Assembly: GCA_038503035.1 (NCBI GenBank)
Contig: JAVSML010024606.1
Coordinates: forward strand, 41,402 to 105,401
Direction: 5' to 3'
Length of the DNA: 64,000 nucleotides
From: Crocodylus rhombifer
Taxonomy: Eukaryota; Chordata; Crocodylia; Crocodylidae
Below the pieces are notes generated by a model. The model was not told where the DNA came from. It did not search any database and saw only the letters and a list, made by a program, of their open reading frames with translations. Shown in pieces: positions 1 through 10,965 of this stretch (positions are counted from its first letter, which is position 1; every line of letters begins with the position of its first letter). Made by a program: the position numbers and the translations under genes.

Positions 1-1785
1 ACTGAACACATTTTGAGAACAGCAGCGTGAACTTTAGGTGCCTACAGGATAACCCAACACACTTGAAACTAGAATAAAAAGCAAGTAGGGGGTTGTGGTA
101 CCTGTAGCTATTGCTTACATAATTCTCTGTCTTTATGCCAAGTGTTTTTTTTACCTACAACTGCAGCACTGTCACAAGCAGAGTATATTAGTAGTAGTTA
201 GTACAACAGTGGGGTAGAATATGTTCTACTATGTGTGTTAGAGATTCTTTGCAGTTAATCTCTCATTATTCACTGTGTATTCTACAGAAGGGGTGCATAG
301 CTATCATGCATGCAGAGTTTTCAGGTTTTTTACATAACAGCTCCTTAACATCTTACTAATCTGTGTAATTAGGTACATGTGGAAGGAAGGAGCACTAAGG
401 AATTAAACTCAGCTTCACTTGGTGGGCCAGATGCAGTTGTGTCCAAGGATGTTCAGTGGCCATTCATGTCAATGGGAATTGCCTGCTTAGAATGCCAGAG
501 CTGAACCTGCTTCAGTGACAGTGTTACCCTGCAGACCATGTAGTGATAGAAACTATAAGACCTTCCCTGATCTAGAAGAGCTAAGAATTGGGAGATCAAC
601 CCTCACCCAGTCAGAGGGACAGTGGTCTGCAGAGGCTTTTCTGTTGCTTCACAATTAGAGTTTATTATTTAGTTCTTATTTACGTAGGTCTGTGTTTACT
701 GAACACAGTACAGCCACCTTAAATACTAATACCCTCTTCTCCACCTGAGGTCAGAGCTTTAGTGCCACTACTCTTTTCACTGTTTTCTTAGCCTTCAACC
801 GTCTCCTTGCTTTTACATAACTGACTGCTACATACTTAATTTGGGGTGGAAAGCAAGAGAAGAAAATAGGAACTTCACTGTGTTTTACTTAGTTGTGACA
901 GCTCTAGTACCACATACACATTGTTAGTCCATGAAAAATTTGAAAAGCATTGAAGGATAGTTCTGCTTACATCATGTTTTTCCCTCATGTCCTAATATTT
1001 AAAGAACATATTTTAATTTATTCCCATTCTCCCTTTGTCTTGCAAATGTGATGGTTTCCTGACTTGTGTGAAGTAGCTTCTTAACAAGCTCCTTTAACTG
1101 ATATTTTTGCTATGTTTTAAGATATTTTGCTTATTTTTGTAAATGCCATCTTAGACACAAACCTACAAATAATTATTCCCACGAGGAAGTACAAGGCGGC
1201 AGGGGTTATAGGTTTGGATACAACTTTTTTAGCACTGTTACTAAGGCTTCAAATTTTAGGTTTGGATGCCATCATACTGAATTAATCAGTGTGTGGGAGG
1301 AGAGTAAGGCCTCCCAGCACCCCTCCCTATGGCCTACCTAATAGCTACGTAATATTCCAGTCTTTGTCCTCAAAGAAACATGGGGATTAGTCCCTTCTTG
1401 CTTCCAAGGGTGTACAGAGTCCTGGTGGTGGCCTGGGTGGTGCACTCCATCGGACATTATAGATATGGACATATTCCATTTGGCTGGAAATTCAGGATGG
1501 TGGTATACTTCCCTCTGCTGCTTCTCCCCATTACACAATGCAGAGGCACAGCCCTGGGCAAAGAGTGGAACAGGAATTCTTTTGCCTCAGAAGCAGCTCT
1601 AGGAAACAGTGACTTACTTGTACAGCCCCATTTCTCCCTTGTTCTAGTGCACTGAGCTCTCCTTTTAAAGTAGGAGATCACCTTTGGCATTTAAAAGCAA
1701 CCCAAGATCTACTACATGCCCCACCCCCATGCCGAACAGGTAAGTCTGTGGGGAGGGAAGATTGAGGCAGAGGGAGAAAATATTA
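1..1785. other. unassigned AT-rich noncoding DNA
   Basis: No supported gene. The open frames at 1338-1690 lie on both strands, overlap each other and resemble no family I recognise, so I treat them as chance. No tandem repeat or terminal inverted repeat was seen. Confidence 0.5.
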
Positions 1786-2038
1786 TTTGGGGTGCCCCCC
1801 CAGCAAGTCCCACCCAGCCAGGGCCCCACTCAACTTACCTCTGCTGCGGCACTGTCCCTCACTTCAGGGGCCTCAGTCTAGCCCCCGCTTCTTCCCTTCA
1901 CAAAGGATTGACCTGCTAGGCTGCGGCGCACATGTGCATGCACACAGGCACGCAGACACTCAGCCCCCCACCTTGCATCAACTCCAAGAGGCTCTGAGAT
2001 CTACCGGTGGATTGAGATCCATTGGTTGGTGACCACTG
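1786..2038 (-). mobile_element. hAT-like DNA transposon fragment
   Basis: Read on the minus strand, the segment begins at 2038 with CAGTGGTCACCAACCA followed by a 'GGATC...GATCC' style terminal segment, the usual appearance of the end of a non-autonomous hAT element in amniote genomes. The interior is C-rich and contains a CACACA-like patch. The other end and an 8-bp target duplication were not found, so the left boundary is only the change from AT-rich to GC-rich sequence. No transposase is present. Confidence 0.4.
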
Positions 2039-3799
2039 TTGTAGTATCTTTTGCCAACAGTAAATCATGACACAGCTGGTCAGCAAGTGGAGTGGGGGTG
2101 GATGTAGAGGTAAGCATTTACCCATTCCCATACCTCCCTGCCCATCTGCTCTGGGGACAGAGCAAATGCTCACTTACCTCTTCCTGACTTGACACAAGGT
2201 CGGTTAATCTGCTGGAATGAAATTACTTGTTCTCTCATTCTTGAACACATAGTCCAAGCCACAACCCAGAATTAAGTGACGAGGGGAAAATATGGCATCA
2301 CAGAAGGAGCTTAGTGCCTCCCAAGTGTTAAAATGGTACTAACACTACCGACTCTCTCATATTTTCCCTCCTGCCTGGAGAAGTACAAATACACAAAGTT
2401 AGCAAACACTGTATGGGGCATCTGCATGAAGAGCTTCTTGAGGAAATGTTAAGTCAAAGATAGGTTTGGCTTTGTGTTCACTTCTGAAAGGGTTGAGGTC
2501 CTCAGTCACTCCTCCATTGTGTGTAGTGAGTTCTGTAGGATAGATCTGGCCCCTGGGAACAATTTCATTCCTTGTGTTTAAGAATCTCATCTTACTGGCT
2601 CCTGGTTTGATTATTTCAGCAGAGTGCATCTTTGATGTTAGTTAAGTCTTGGTAGTGGAGGGCAGGGTATAGCTTAAGTCACTGGGACCAATCCCAAGGA
2701 AGGTCCTGAATATTAGCATAGAGAAATTTTAATTGTCCTCCATATTCAATAAAAAACAGTGCTGAGAATGGCCTGAAGCCTAAATGAGAACAACCCATAA
2801 TTTTACCAGCTGACAGCTGTGTCCACCAAATGCACTTCACATGCAATGTAAAAATTCCCTTTAGAAAAAGACTTCTTAAGTCACCTTTCTCACTGAATAC
2901 TGAAATCTAATTTCAAACAAGGTCCCCATATATTCTTGTTGAAGAAAACAGAAACAGGATATGGTGCCTGAGACCCAAACCACAGATAAATGAACAAGTC
3001 CTGGTAATTCTGTAGATTTTCAGAGTGGAGCAAAGTTATTTACCTAAGTGCCTGCATTTCTGGTTGATATCTATGAAGAACTCATCATGTTAAATTGTCC
3101 TCCAAATCACACTGTCACCCTGGGGTGTTGTGGTCTAGTATTAGTTAGGAGGAATAAAATACACAACATTTAGGGATGTTGATAGACTCCATATTAGTTA
3201 GTAATTTTCCTGTAGTTCATGATTCTTGATTTATTTCTATATATCATAGATTTCATAGATTGTTTCTGTATGTGTACTGGCATATTCCCAACTCCCAGCC
3301 AAACAATGCTTGGAAAGGCATATCTAGCACATACTTTTGTACTGAATAAGTACACAAGGGGCAGGTTACTGGGCGAGACGGCCTGGTACTTTAACTGAAC
3401 AAAGCACAAAGCTCAGTCAGAATCTGCTCAACCGTCTTGAAACCACTATTTCACCCAGTTTATTCCCTTTATTCACCCAATTCCCTTTATTTTAAGAACA
3501 ATGATGCCATTATGAATATATCATTTAATTGCCATGGTCACTCCAAATTTGAAGTCCAATAAAGTCAATGGAAAGGCTCCCACTGAGTTAAAAAAGAGAG
3601 AAAGATCTGGATTAGGTAGCTAATAATCTAATATGTCTACATAGGTATGTCTTCAGAGTATCAAGATTGAATAAACTTGTATTTCTTCTATAATATTCTA
3701 TAATAATGATTCCAAACATTGTAATTTCCAGTAGCACCTCCATTGTTATGGTAGTGTTAAAGTGCTGTTGTAGCTATGATAGCCCAGGATTTATGTGAA
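2039..3799. other. unassigned noncoding DNA
   Basis: No gene supported. Around 3540-3600 there is a phrase of the 'gaagtc-aatg-gaaagactcccattga' type that recurs in old amniote interspersed repeats, and at 3236-3262 a short ATCATAGATTTCATAGATT patch resembles a CR1 tail. Both are too short to call. Confidence 0.4.
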
Positions 3800-4290
3800 A
3801 GTGTGACAGGGAACCCCTCTTACTACAAAGGAAATGGGTAGGAAATAAGGGGTCAGACAGGAAAACTAGTACAGGGGTCCAGGTGGTTTGAACCAGGGAC
3901 TAAAAGGCCAGACAGCTAATAAAGCAATTAGCTACACCTGGCCATAGGTGAGAGTGGCAAAAGGTCCAATTGTGTGACTAGAAGGAGTTTGGGCTGGGGA
4001 ATATAAGCCCAGTCTCTAAGCAGGTGGGGACAGGGGGATCTTGCTTCCAGCAGGCAGAGAAAGCTAAGAGAATGGAGCTGCTGGAGCCAGACACAGGCTC
4101 TTACAAGCTGCCCAAGGGAGCCACAGCTGGGAGGGCTCTGATGAAAGGTAGGGCCTGTGGGCAAAATTTTAGCCCAATGTGGGGAGACTATCTCATAGAT
4201 TTCATAGATTTTATAGACATTAGGGCTGGAAGGGACCTTGGAAATCACTGAGTCCAGCTCCCTACCCCAGGGGCAGGAAGTCAGCTGGGG

Positions 4291-4735
4291 TCACAGGATC
4301 CCAGTAAGATAAATGTCCAATTGACTGTTAAAGGAGTCCAGGGTAGGTGCTTGCACCACCTCTGGAGGCAGTCTGTTCCAGAGCTTGGGGGCTTGGACAG
4401 TAAAGAAGTTCTTCCTTATGTCCAGCCTGAAACAGTCTTGGAGGAGTTTGTGATCATTTGACCTTGTCATGTCATGGTGTGCTCTGGTGAACAGGCATTC
4501 CCCCAGATCCTGATGTACACCCCTTATATACTTATAGGCAGCCACCAGGTCCCCCCATAACTTGTGCTTTTCCAGGTTGAAGAGTCCCATAGCTCTTAGC
4601 CTCTCATCATAAGGCCTGTTCTCCTGCCCTCTGATCATGCAGGCTCTCTCTGGACTCTCTCAAGCTTCTCCACATCCTTTTGAAATTGTGGAGCCCAGAA
4701 TTGGATGTAGTACTCTAGCTGCAGCTTCACCAAGG
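4291..4735 (-). pseudogene. CR1 ORF2 C-terminal segment
   Basis: An open stretch of 115 codons includes MIRGQENRPYDERLRAMG, LFNLEKHKLWGDL, RLDIRKNFFTVQAPKLWNRL and PPEVVQAPTLDSFNSQLD, the strongly conserved C-terminal tail of CR1 reverse transcriptases. Upstream it joins the RT core through a deletion: about 270 bp present in the other CR1 copy (roughly 62965-63235) are missing near 4765-4800. The stop codon is followed by a short 3' UTR of the CR1 type. Confidence 0.88.
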
Positions 4736-4789
4736 CCAAGTACAGCAAGAGGATGACATCCTGGGATTTTCTAGAGAAGCATCAAATGC

Positions 4790-5901
4790 TTATAGGCTCA
4801 GCTGCAACATCATATTGGTGTCATCAGCGAACTTGGCCAGTCCACTTCTGACACCAAAGTCCATATCATTAATGAAGATGTCAAAATGAATAGGCCCAAG
4901 AATGGAACCTTGGGGGACCCCACTGGTCATGGTGCACCACGATGATTGACTTCCATCAACTACCAGTACTGGGTCTGACCTTGAAGCCAATTCCCCAGCC
5001 AGAGGACTGTGATCCAGCTGAGGCTGCAGTTGGCCAGTTTTTCTATGAGATGATCATGGGATGCCAGATCGAAAGCTTTTTTTAAAATCAAGATATATGA
5101 TGTCAGTCTCTTCTCCCTTGTCCAGGTGATATGTCACCTGGTCGTAGAAGGAGATGATATTGGTCAGGCAAGACCTACATGCAACAAACCCATGCTGGCT
5201 GTCACTCAGGATGTTACCTTCAGCCAGTTTGTCAAGAATTGTCTCTTTGATAATTTTTTCTAAGATCTTCCCTGGGATAGAGGTCAGGCTATGGGTCTGT
5301 AGTTCCCCGGATCTACTTTCCTCCCTTTCTTGAAGAGAGGTACCACACTGGCCTTCTTCCAATCTTTGTGCACTTTGCCTGAGTGCTACAAGTTCTGGAA
5401 GATCCATGCCAGTGGCAGAATTATGATGCTTGCCAGCTCCTTAAGTACCCTGGGGTGTAAGCTGTCTGGGCCAGCAGACTTGAAGGTGTCCAGCCTCTTA
5501 AGGTGTTCCTTCACATGGTCAACACTGATGAAGGGTAACAATTCTCCCTTGCCCTAGCTGTCCCATACCATATTGAGCAGGGCTGTCCCTTGGGGTTACT
5601 GAAAAACCAATGCAAAATACCCATTAAACAGGTTGGCTTTTTCCTGGGTGTGAGTTGTCAGTTTACCCATGTGGTTTAGCAGAGGTCCAATGTTGCCCTT
5701 GCTTTTCCTCTGGCTCCCCACATATCTAAAAAAGGACTTTTTATTATCCTTGATATGTGTAGACAGTTGGAGTTCAGTCGCAGTCTTGGCTTTCCTGGTT
5801 TGCTCCCTACAGGTCTGGACAAGTGCAGAGTATTCCTCCTTTGGGATGGATTCAGTCTTCCATCCTTTATAGGTCTGTCTTTTTAGATGCAGGAGGTCCA
5901 C
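4790..5901 (-). pseudogene. CR1 ORF2 linker and reverse transcriptase remnant
   Basis: Frames on the minus strand read the linker (KKSFFRYVGSQRKSKGNIGP), then RT blocks: PRVLKELA-like, PGKILEKIIKETIL, DSQHGFVACRSCLTN, VTYHLDKGEETDIIYLDFKKSF, SGVPQGSILGP and GLAKFADDT. The two catalytic aspartates of the FADD box are intact (codons at 4820-4825). The blocks lie in several frames. At 5311-5335 it carries the uninterrupted form of the site where the gypsy element inserted in the second CR1 copy. Confidence 0.88.
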
Positions 5902-5952
5902 TAGTTCCCTGCAGAGCCAAGGGGGATGCTGTGCCCTTTTGCTGCCTTTTCT

Positions 5953-6796
5953 TCAAGATGGGATCATTGCTTGATCTTCCAGGATTGCTCCCTTGAGGAG
6001 CAGCCACTCTTCCTGAACTCCCCTCCTCTTTGGGTCATGGTCCCTTAGGGCCTCACCAACAAGTCTGTTGAGCTTGTGAAAGTCAGCTTTCCTGAAGTTG
6101 AGGACTTCTGCTTTGTGGACTGACTTGCCAGCTTTATGGGGGATGGTGAAGGTGATCAGCTCATGGTCCCTGTCTCCCATCTTCCCTTTGATTGTTAGGT
6201 CACTGATTAAGTCATCCTCCATTGCCAGTACCAGGTCGAGCAGTGCTTTGCCTCTCCTCAGTCCACACACTTCTTGAGTCAGACAGAGCTCATCCACACA
6301 CGAGGAAGCTTTGCGACTGTTCAGATGTGGCTGAGTGCCTTTCCCACGAGATGTCTGGGTAGTTGAAATCTCCCATGACAACCATGCACCAGGAGCGTGA
6401 AGCCTCAAACAGTTCCCTGGTGAATTCCTGGTCAAGCTCTTGATGCTGGCTAGGAGGTCTGTAGTAGACTCCCACCATTGTGTCCCCTGTGCCATGTTTG
6501 TCATGGATTTTGACCCAGGGAGTCTCCAACTGTCCACCCTGGGTGGCAATATCAGCTTGCAGGGATGTGTAGCTTTCCTTGACATAGAGAGCTACCCACC
6601 AACTCCTTTTGTCCATACAATCTCTCCTGTACAAGGTATAGCCGTCTATAGCTGTGGCCCAGTCATAGGTGGAGTCCCACCAGGTCTTCGTTATCCCTCT
6701 GAGATCATAATCCTTTTGGTTTAGCAGGTGGATCAGTTCCACCTGTTTTATTCCCCAAGCTCCTGGGATTGGTGTACAGGCACATAAGTACCTCAC
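5953..6796 (-). pseudogene. CR1 ORF2 APE-type endonuclease remnant
   Basis: The minus-strand frames contain the endonuclease block of CR1 ORF2: a start region reading LYTNPRSLGNK in one frame, then GITKTWWDSTYDW, VALYVKE, VGVYYRPP and MGDFNYPDISW in the next. The GDFN motif and TWWD are signatures of the AP-endonuclease-like domain that nicks target DNA for target-primed reverse transcription. A one-base frameshift separates the first motif from the rest, and another shift divides the endonuclease from the LLDLVLA...DHELITF block at 5953-6290, so no intact protein can be made. Confidence 0.85.
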
Positions 6797-6934
6797 TGGG
6801 GGCCCTTGCCTTCCCTACAGATCACGCTGGGGCTGGTGTAAGGGTGGGTTCCCTTGAGTGCCTTAGCCAGCTGGATTTCCAAAATCTGCCCAGTGGGCTT
6901 GCAGTGGTGGTAGTCCCCCCATCTCCCGGTGGGC

Positions 6935-7207
6935 TCAGTTTAAAGCCCAGTCGATCAGGTCAGTAAGTCTGTCTGAGAAGAGCCTCCTCCCCAGCAGAGT
7001 GAGGTGTAGACCACCTCTTCCCAGCAGTCCACTGCCTCTCTCACCAAAGAGCAGACTGTGATCATGGAAGCCAAAGCCTTCATGATGACACCAGCACCAC
7101 AGTCTTTGGTTGACTACCTTCATCCTCCTCTCCCTCAGCCCATAGCCCAAGACCGGAAGGATAAAGGAAAACACCACCTGTGGCCCCAACCCCTTTAGTG
7201 CTGCCAT
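6935..7207 (-). pseudogene. CR1 ORF1 C-terminal fragment (esterase-like)
   Basis: About 90 codons matching the end of CR1 ORF1. The features seen are a WCHHEGFGFHDHSLLF segment, LLGRGGLHLT in place of the usual LLGRDGxHLT, and RLTDLIDWALN just before a stop. In this family the region is the end of an SGNH/GDSL-type esterase-like domain, and the D-x-x-H dyad lies at the DGxHL motif. Here Asp is replaced by Gly, so the catalytic residue looks lost. The upstream part of ORF1 is absent. Confidence 0.75.
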
Positions 7208-7833
7208 CTGTTATAAAGCAGTTGGATTGTGGGTTTTTTTCTGTTGTTCCATTTTGGAAAACTGGGTTGTGGCTGTAGGGGTAGAGGAAGCCACGAGCAG
7301 GGGGTACCTGAGCATACTTCTTTGCAGTAGGTATGAGAAGTCAGCCCAAGCCAGATGGGTGGGGTAAAAGTGGATCCCCCAGGAAAAGGAAGTTGCCATC
7401 AAAGCAAAGTGCATCCATGTAGATTGAGATCTTGAATAATAGGCCAAGGTGCAAGGTAGAGTCAGAGAGGAAAAAAGGCCAAGGCTGTAACACTTAGAAC
7501 CCCAACAAGTGCTTGGAAGCCTACCTGAGTATCCCCCTTAAAGGGGAAGTACCAGAGACAGCAAAGGCCCTAAAGTGGAGCTAACTGAGGGGTGGGTAAA
7601 AATAGCCTGAGGGCTTCCCTCATTGGCATGGGGCTTGGGTGGAGAATTGCATGTGAGCCCTGTGTGATGGAGTTGGTGGTCCGACTATGTACAGCCCTGG
7701 GGTTCACTGGGACCATGCATTGCTGTGGGGCTGTGCAGGCCATGAGCACCCTGAGGGCCTGCTGCCACTGGTGTCAGGAGCTGTGTGCAATGGGGGGTCC
7801 ATATGTAAGGGGAGAATGTTTGTATGGGGGGTT

Positions 7834-8029
7834 CCACAGGCACACCCCACCATATGTACACCCCACAATCTCCCCATCCACACCCCTCCAGACACCCTCC
7901 CCCCATACACCCACAGCCTCCACAAGCCCCATACCCACCCACACATCCCTACAAACACACCTTCCCCACAAACCCCACACATCCACCCTCCCCATAAACC
8001 CCATACCCCACCACATCTTCCCCACATGA
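7834..8029 (+). repeat. C/A-rich low-complexity tract
   Basis: About 195 bp composed almost only of C and A with occasional T and nearly no G, built from irregular units such as CCCCACA, ACCCCATACCC and CACACCCTCC. The strand bias opens long reading frames on both strands (up to 145 and 173 codons), all low-complexity and not genes. The G-rich complement has several GGGG runs. Confidence 0.85.
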
Positions 8030-9170
8030 ATTCGATTTATTATGCAGTCTCCTCTATATACACTCTGAAAACACACACAGATCAGGAAAAATGTTTTTTG
8101 AAATAGAATTAAAATATGTTCTAGTAGATGTTTGATTTTTAGTATATAACTTTTTTTTTCCAGTTCCAAGATGGTAACCGCTCCCCCTCCCAAAACGTGT
8201 ATTTCTGGGGGCAAGGGAAGGGACTTCTGGTGGCAAAGGTCAGGGGTTAAAGGTAGGACTTCTGGTCCCAAGATGGTTTCCTGGGGGCAGGGCACATGTC
8301 AAGGGGTGGGACTACTCTGACAACCTTCAACAGCTCAACAAAACTCAATAAGTAGCCCTCCAGCCAAAATAATTTCCCACCCCTGGACTAACCTGACCAA
8401 ATGGACCATGAACCATGAGGCTATACTTGGCCTCAGTTACCTCTTCCCCCAACAAGCAACAGAACAACATCAAAGTCATGGCCCACAAGAGACTGGAAGT
8501 GAGGTGGGACTGGGTTAGGACTGACAAGTGGGGTGGCCCATAAGAAGGATCAGGTGCCAGGGTGGCTACCCCTCTTTGGGTATCATAGAGAAGCAAGGAT
8601 TTTTTAAAATATCATCCTAAGAATCCATTATTATGGGTCATTACTGCAGAATAACATTCTATAATGAAAAGATAGTGCATAAATACCCCAAAAATCATTT
8701 TAAATCCCTAAATATTTAATACAACAGTACAATGGTAAGGCAATAGAATTTTACCCAGCAAATGAAAATCCATAATGCTACTAACTCCTAAATAGGAGTA
8801 GGAGGCACAGGGCTGAATACCAATCTGTCTAAGAGTCATTACACAACTTTTTGGCATCTAAATCAATAAATGTAATTCCCTTCTAGCCTGCACAACAAAC
8901 ACCAAACCTCTAGGACATGTACATTCCTTACATTTTGACCTTTTAGGCTCATGATCCACCTGTGCATCTAGCTTTACTTATTCTCTGTTAGGCAATGGTG
9001 CCATGAAGTTTGACAAGGCATCTATTTCAAGCAAACTTGCCTCATTATGGAGGTGAATAGACGAGAGAGACTAAAGGAAAGAGCAGTGACCTGACATCAC
9101 CAGGATCCACTCCTTCCTTTTTGAACTGTATGCCACGTCAAACATGAAGAACCCTTTCAAAAAAGGACAA
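8030..9170. other. unassigned noncoding DNA
   Basis: No gene, tRNA or clear transposon end recognised. Moderately AT-rich with T and A homopolymer runs (for example 8150-8160). Confidence 0.45.
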
Positions 9171-9172
9171 CC

Positions 9173-9281
9173 TTTGAAGCCTGAAGAAGGATGTGTGTAT
9201 CCGAAAGCCTCCATTTTTTTGCTACTGTTCAGTTGGCCTAATAAAAGATATCACCTCTGACCCAAGAGCTTTGTTAATCAA
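9173..9281 (+). repeat. interspersed repeat with CTGAAGA...GAAAGC motif (copy A)
   Basis: Contains AAGCCTGAAGAAGGAT, a loop, then ATCCGAAAGC, followed about 40 bp later by GGCCTAATAAAAGATATCA and a CCCAAGAGCTTTGTT-like end. The same order recurs at 14740-14808, 30961-31055 and, inverted, at 31942-32053. The arms GGAT/ATCC around GTGTGT can pair. The family is widespread in amniotes to my knowledge, but I cannot name it with certainty; a Penelope-like origin is possible. Confidence 0.6.
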
Positions 9282-9342
9282 GATTCTGAATTGGCTTCTT
9301 CAGTCATTTCTGAACTAGCTGATGATTTCCCTATCTGCTAGA

Positions 9343-9428
9343 GGACTGTCACCCTTGAACTGAGGGACCGTCACCACTGACTGATTAGGCAGGATGCAGT
9401 GGCACCTTTTAAAGACTAAGGTGCCACC
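9343..9428. repeat. short tandem duplication next to a hairpin
   Basis: Two imperfect 20-bp units (GGACTGTCACCCTTGAACTG and GGACCGTCACC-ACTGACTG) are followed by an inverted repeat, AGTGGCACCTT (9398-9408) against AAGGTGCCACC (9418-9428), which pairs at 10 of 11 positions across a 9-nt loop. No gene is associated. Confidence 0.55.
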
Positions 9429-9439
9429 CTGCTGTGCTT

Positions 9440-10840
9440 TCTGCCTGACTTCAGAAATTTAACTACCTCTCTGTGCTCCCTGTTGCAATTTTAATCCATG
9501 TGGGAAGTACCTAAATTCTACGCAAGTCCTCAAATCCCTAGTCCCAGAAAATCCATGATTAACAGTTGTTTGAATGAGGAAGAGAGCTCTCCCACCTTTC
9601 AGCTCAATAGGGTAGTGGTTGGGGCACTTTTCCAAGTATTCCTCAGTTAGAAAATATTTGAACTCACATATCCTACTTGCCACCATGTTGTGGGCTAGGC
9701 AGGGCCACGAACACTTTCTACCTGCCATTGGGCAACCAGAAGTAATACAATCCAGTGTCCAGAAGGAGAGCAAGCAAGTAAGAGTATAACTCTGTGGCTA
9801 AGTGAGGAAGGCCCTGCCCTGGGAAGGAGAGAGCCCTGTCATCTACCCCTACTCTTAATGTTGTTTATACATTTTATATTAAATAGTCATTAGTTTTATC
9901 TGACCCTGTAATATATACAGTTCTGAAATGTTAAGACCTTTTCACTTTATAATTTCCTCCAGTTGAATAGGGGTAAAAGAAGAGAGAGGAAAAGCAAAAT
10001 AAGATGGAGGGGTATTTGTCCTACTTGCCTTTTTTGCTCATCACTGCTGAGAAGCTGTTGTGTTCTATGAGCTATGTCCTGATTTATACTACTGTTTCAA
10101 CATGTGTATTATTATTATTTCAAATTAAGTGTTTTCTTTTAACAAAAACAGCCATTCTCATGGTGTTGGGTTCACATTTATGTGCTTATGCATCAGTAAA
10201 ACTATTTTTAAAAAATTTTTGCTGTCAAGATGTCAGTGAAAACCCAAGAAACAGTTTCTTCTGACAGCAATGGAAGCCTAGAAATATCATGTTAAGAGTC
10301 ACAGGACTGCAGAGAGCCTTGCACCTTTCTCTGATGATGATGTCACCGAATGTAGATTTAGGCAATCATATTTTTGATATATGGCTTCAGCACTGGGCTT
10401 GCACTTCATTGCTGATCTCTTCTTTGTAATATAAAGAGTGTGAGGATTTTGTTATGTTTTTGGAAGGCAGTGTGCTCTTTCTGCACAGCACAGCATAAAG
10501 AAAACTACAGGCAACTGAAATGTGCAAGTGTTGAAAACAAGAACCAATGTATTTTAAAATAACTATTATATATTAATGAGCTTATTTATATAAAATATAA
10601 ATAAAAAAGACACAAATAAAACAGAAGTTGATGTCAGTGGTCATAGGTTAACTGACTTTAATGTAGCCATAATGATATACATCACCCTGTATTTTGCATT
10701 TTCTTAATATGAGATATCCTGTACTAAACAATGATTTTAGGATAATGTTTTTTAAAGTCATTTCTATATACTCCATAGCTATAGCATCTGAACTCCTCAG
10801 TTTTTCAAACTATTTATCCTCAAAGAGTCATGGTAAGGGA
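9440..10840. other. unassigned noncoding DNA, possible old SINE near 9610-9710
   Basis: No coding gene. Around 9610-9710 the phrase AGTGGTTGGGGCACTTTTCC followed by a B-box-like TTTGAACTCACAT recalls the tRNA-derived head of old amniote core SINEs, but too decayed to assign. The rest is AT-rich. Confidence 0.35.
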
Positions 10841-10844
10841 GAAG

Positions 10845-10965
10845 AAAATACTCATTTCTTCATTTTAGAGATTAAGAAATGAGACAGAGTGGGATTTATT
10901 CAGGGACAGAAAACTGAATGTGGATCTCCCAGATCGCAGACTAATGACGTAACTGCTTTGACCTC
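10845..10965 (+). repeat. MIR-like ancient SINE remnant
   Basis: The order 'ATTTTAGAGATTAAGAAATG-AGACAG', 'GGGACAGAAAACTGAATGTGG', 'ATCTCCCAGATCGCAGACTAATG' follows the layout of MIR-type SINE tails (a 'tgaagtgacttgcccaagg...gctgggattcgaacccagg' arrangement). Divergence is high, so family assignment is tentative. Confidence 0.4.

Larger units (their letters stand above)
4196..7208 (-). mobile_element. CR1 LINE, 5'-truncated and decayed (copy 1)
   Basis: A chicken-repeat-1 type non-LTR retrotransposon on the minus strand. From its 5' side it shows the end of ORF1 (esterase-like), the APE-type endonuclease, the linker, reverse transcriptase and the conserved C-terminal segment, ending in a 3' tail with tandem ATCTATGA-like units (4196-4230), the CR1 hallmark. 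The N-terminal part of ORF1 and the 5' UTR are missing. Several frameshifts and a deletion near 4790 make it inactive. It lies inside a probable LTR. The closest relative in the window is the split plus-strand copy at 59415-63837. Confidence 0.93.
3804..7507 (+). mobile_element. probable LTR, split by a CR1 insertion
   Basis: The sequence starts TGACAGGGAACCCC at 3804 and has a promoter-like arrangement with CCAAT at about 3966 and a TATA-like ATATAAG at 4001. It is interrupted at about 4195 by the minus-strand CR1 and seems to resume at about 7209, ending ...CCCCAACA at 7507. The flanks AGTG (3800-3803 and 7508-7511) would be a 4-bp target duplication with TG...CA ends, as for class I endogenous retroviral LTRs. 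A 4-bp match is weak, so the 3' border is tentative. It would be a solo LTR of about 690 bp once the CR1 is removed. No internal retroviral genes are present. Confidence 0.4.

Noticed and set aside
7592..8295. Several long frames (up to 173 codons) on both strands
   Set aside because: Generated by the C/A-rich low-complexity tract.
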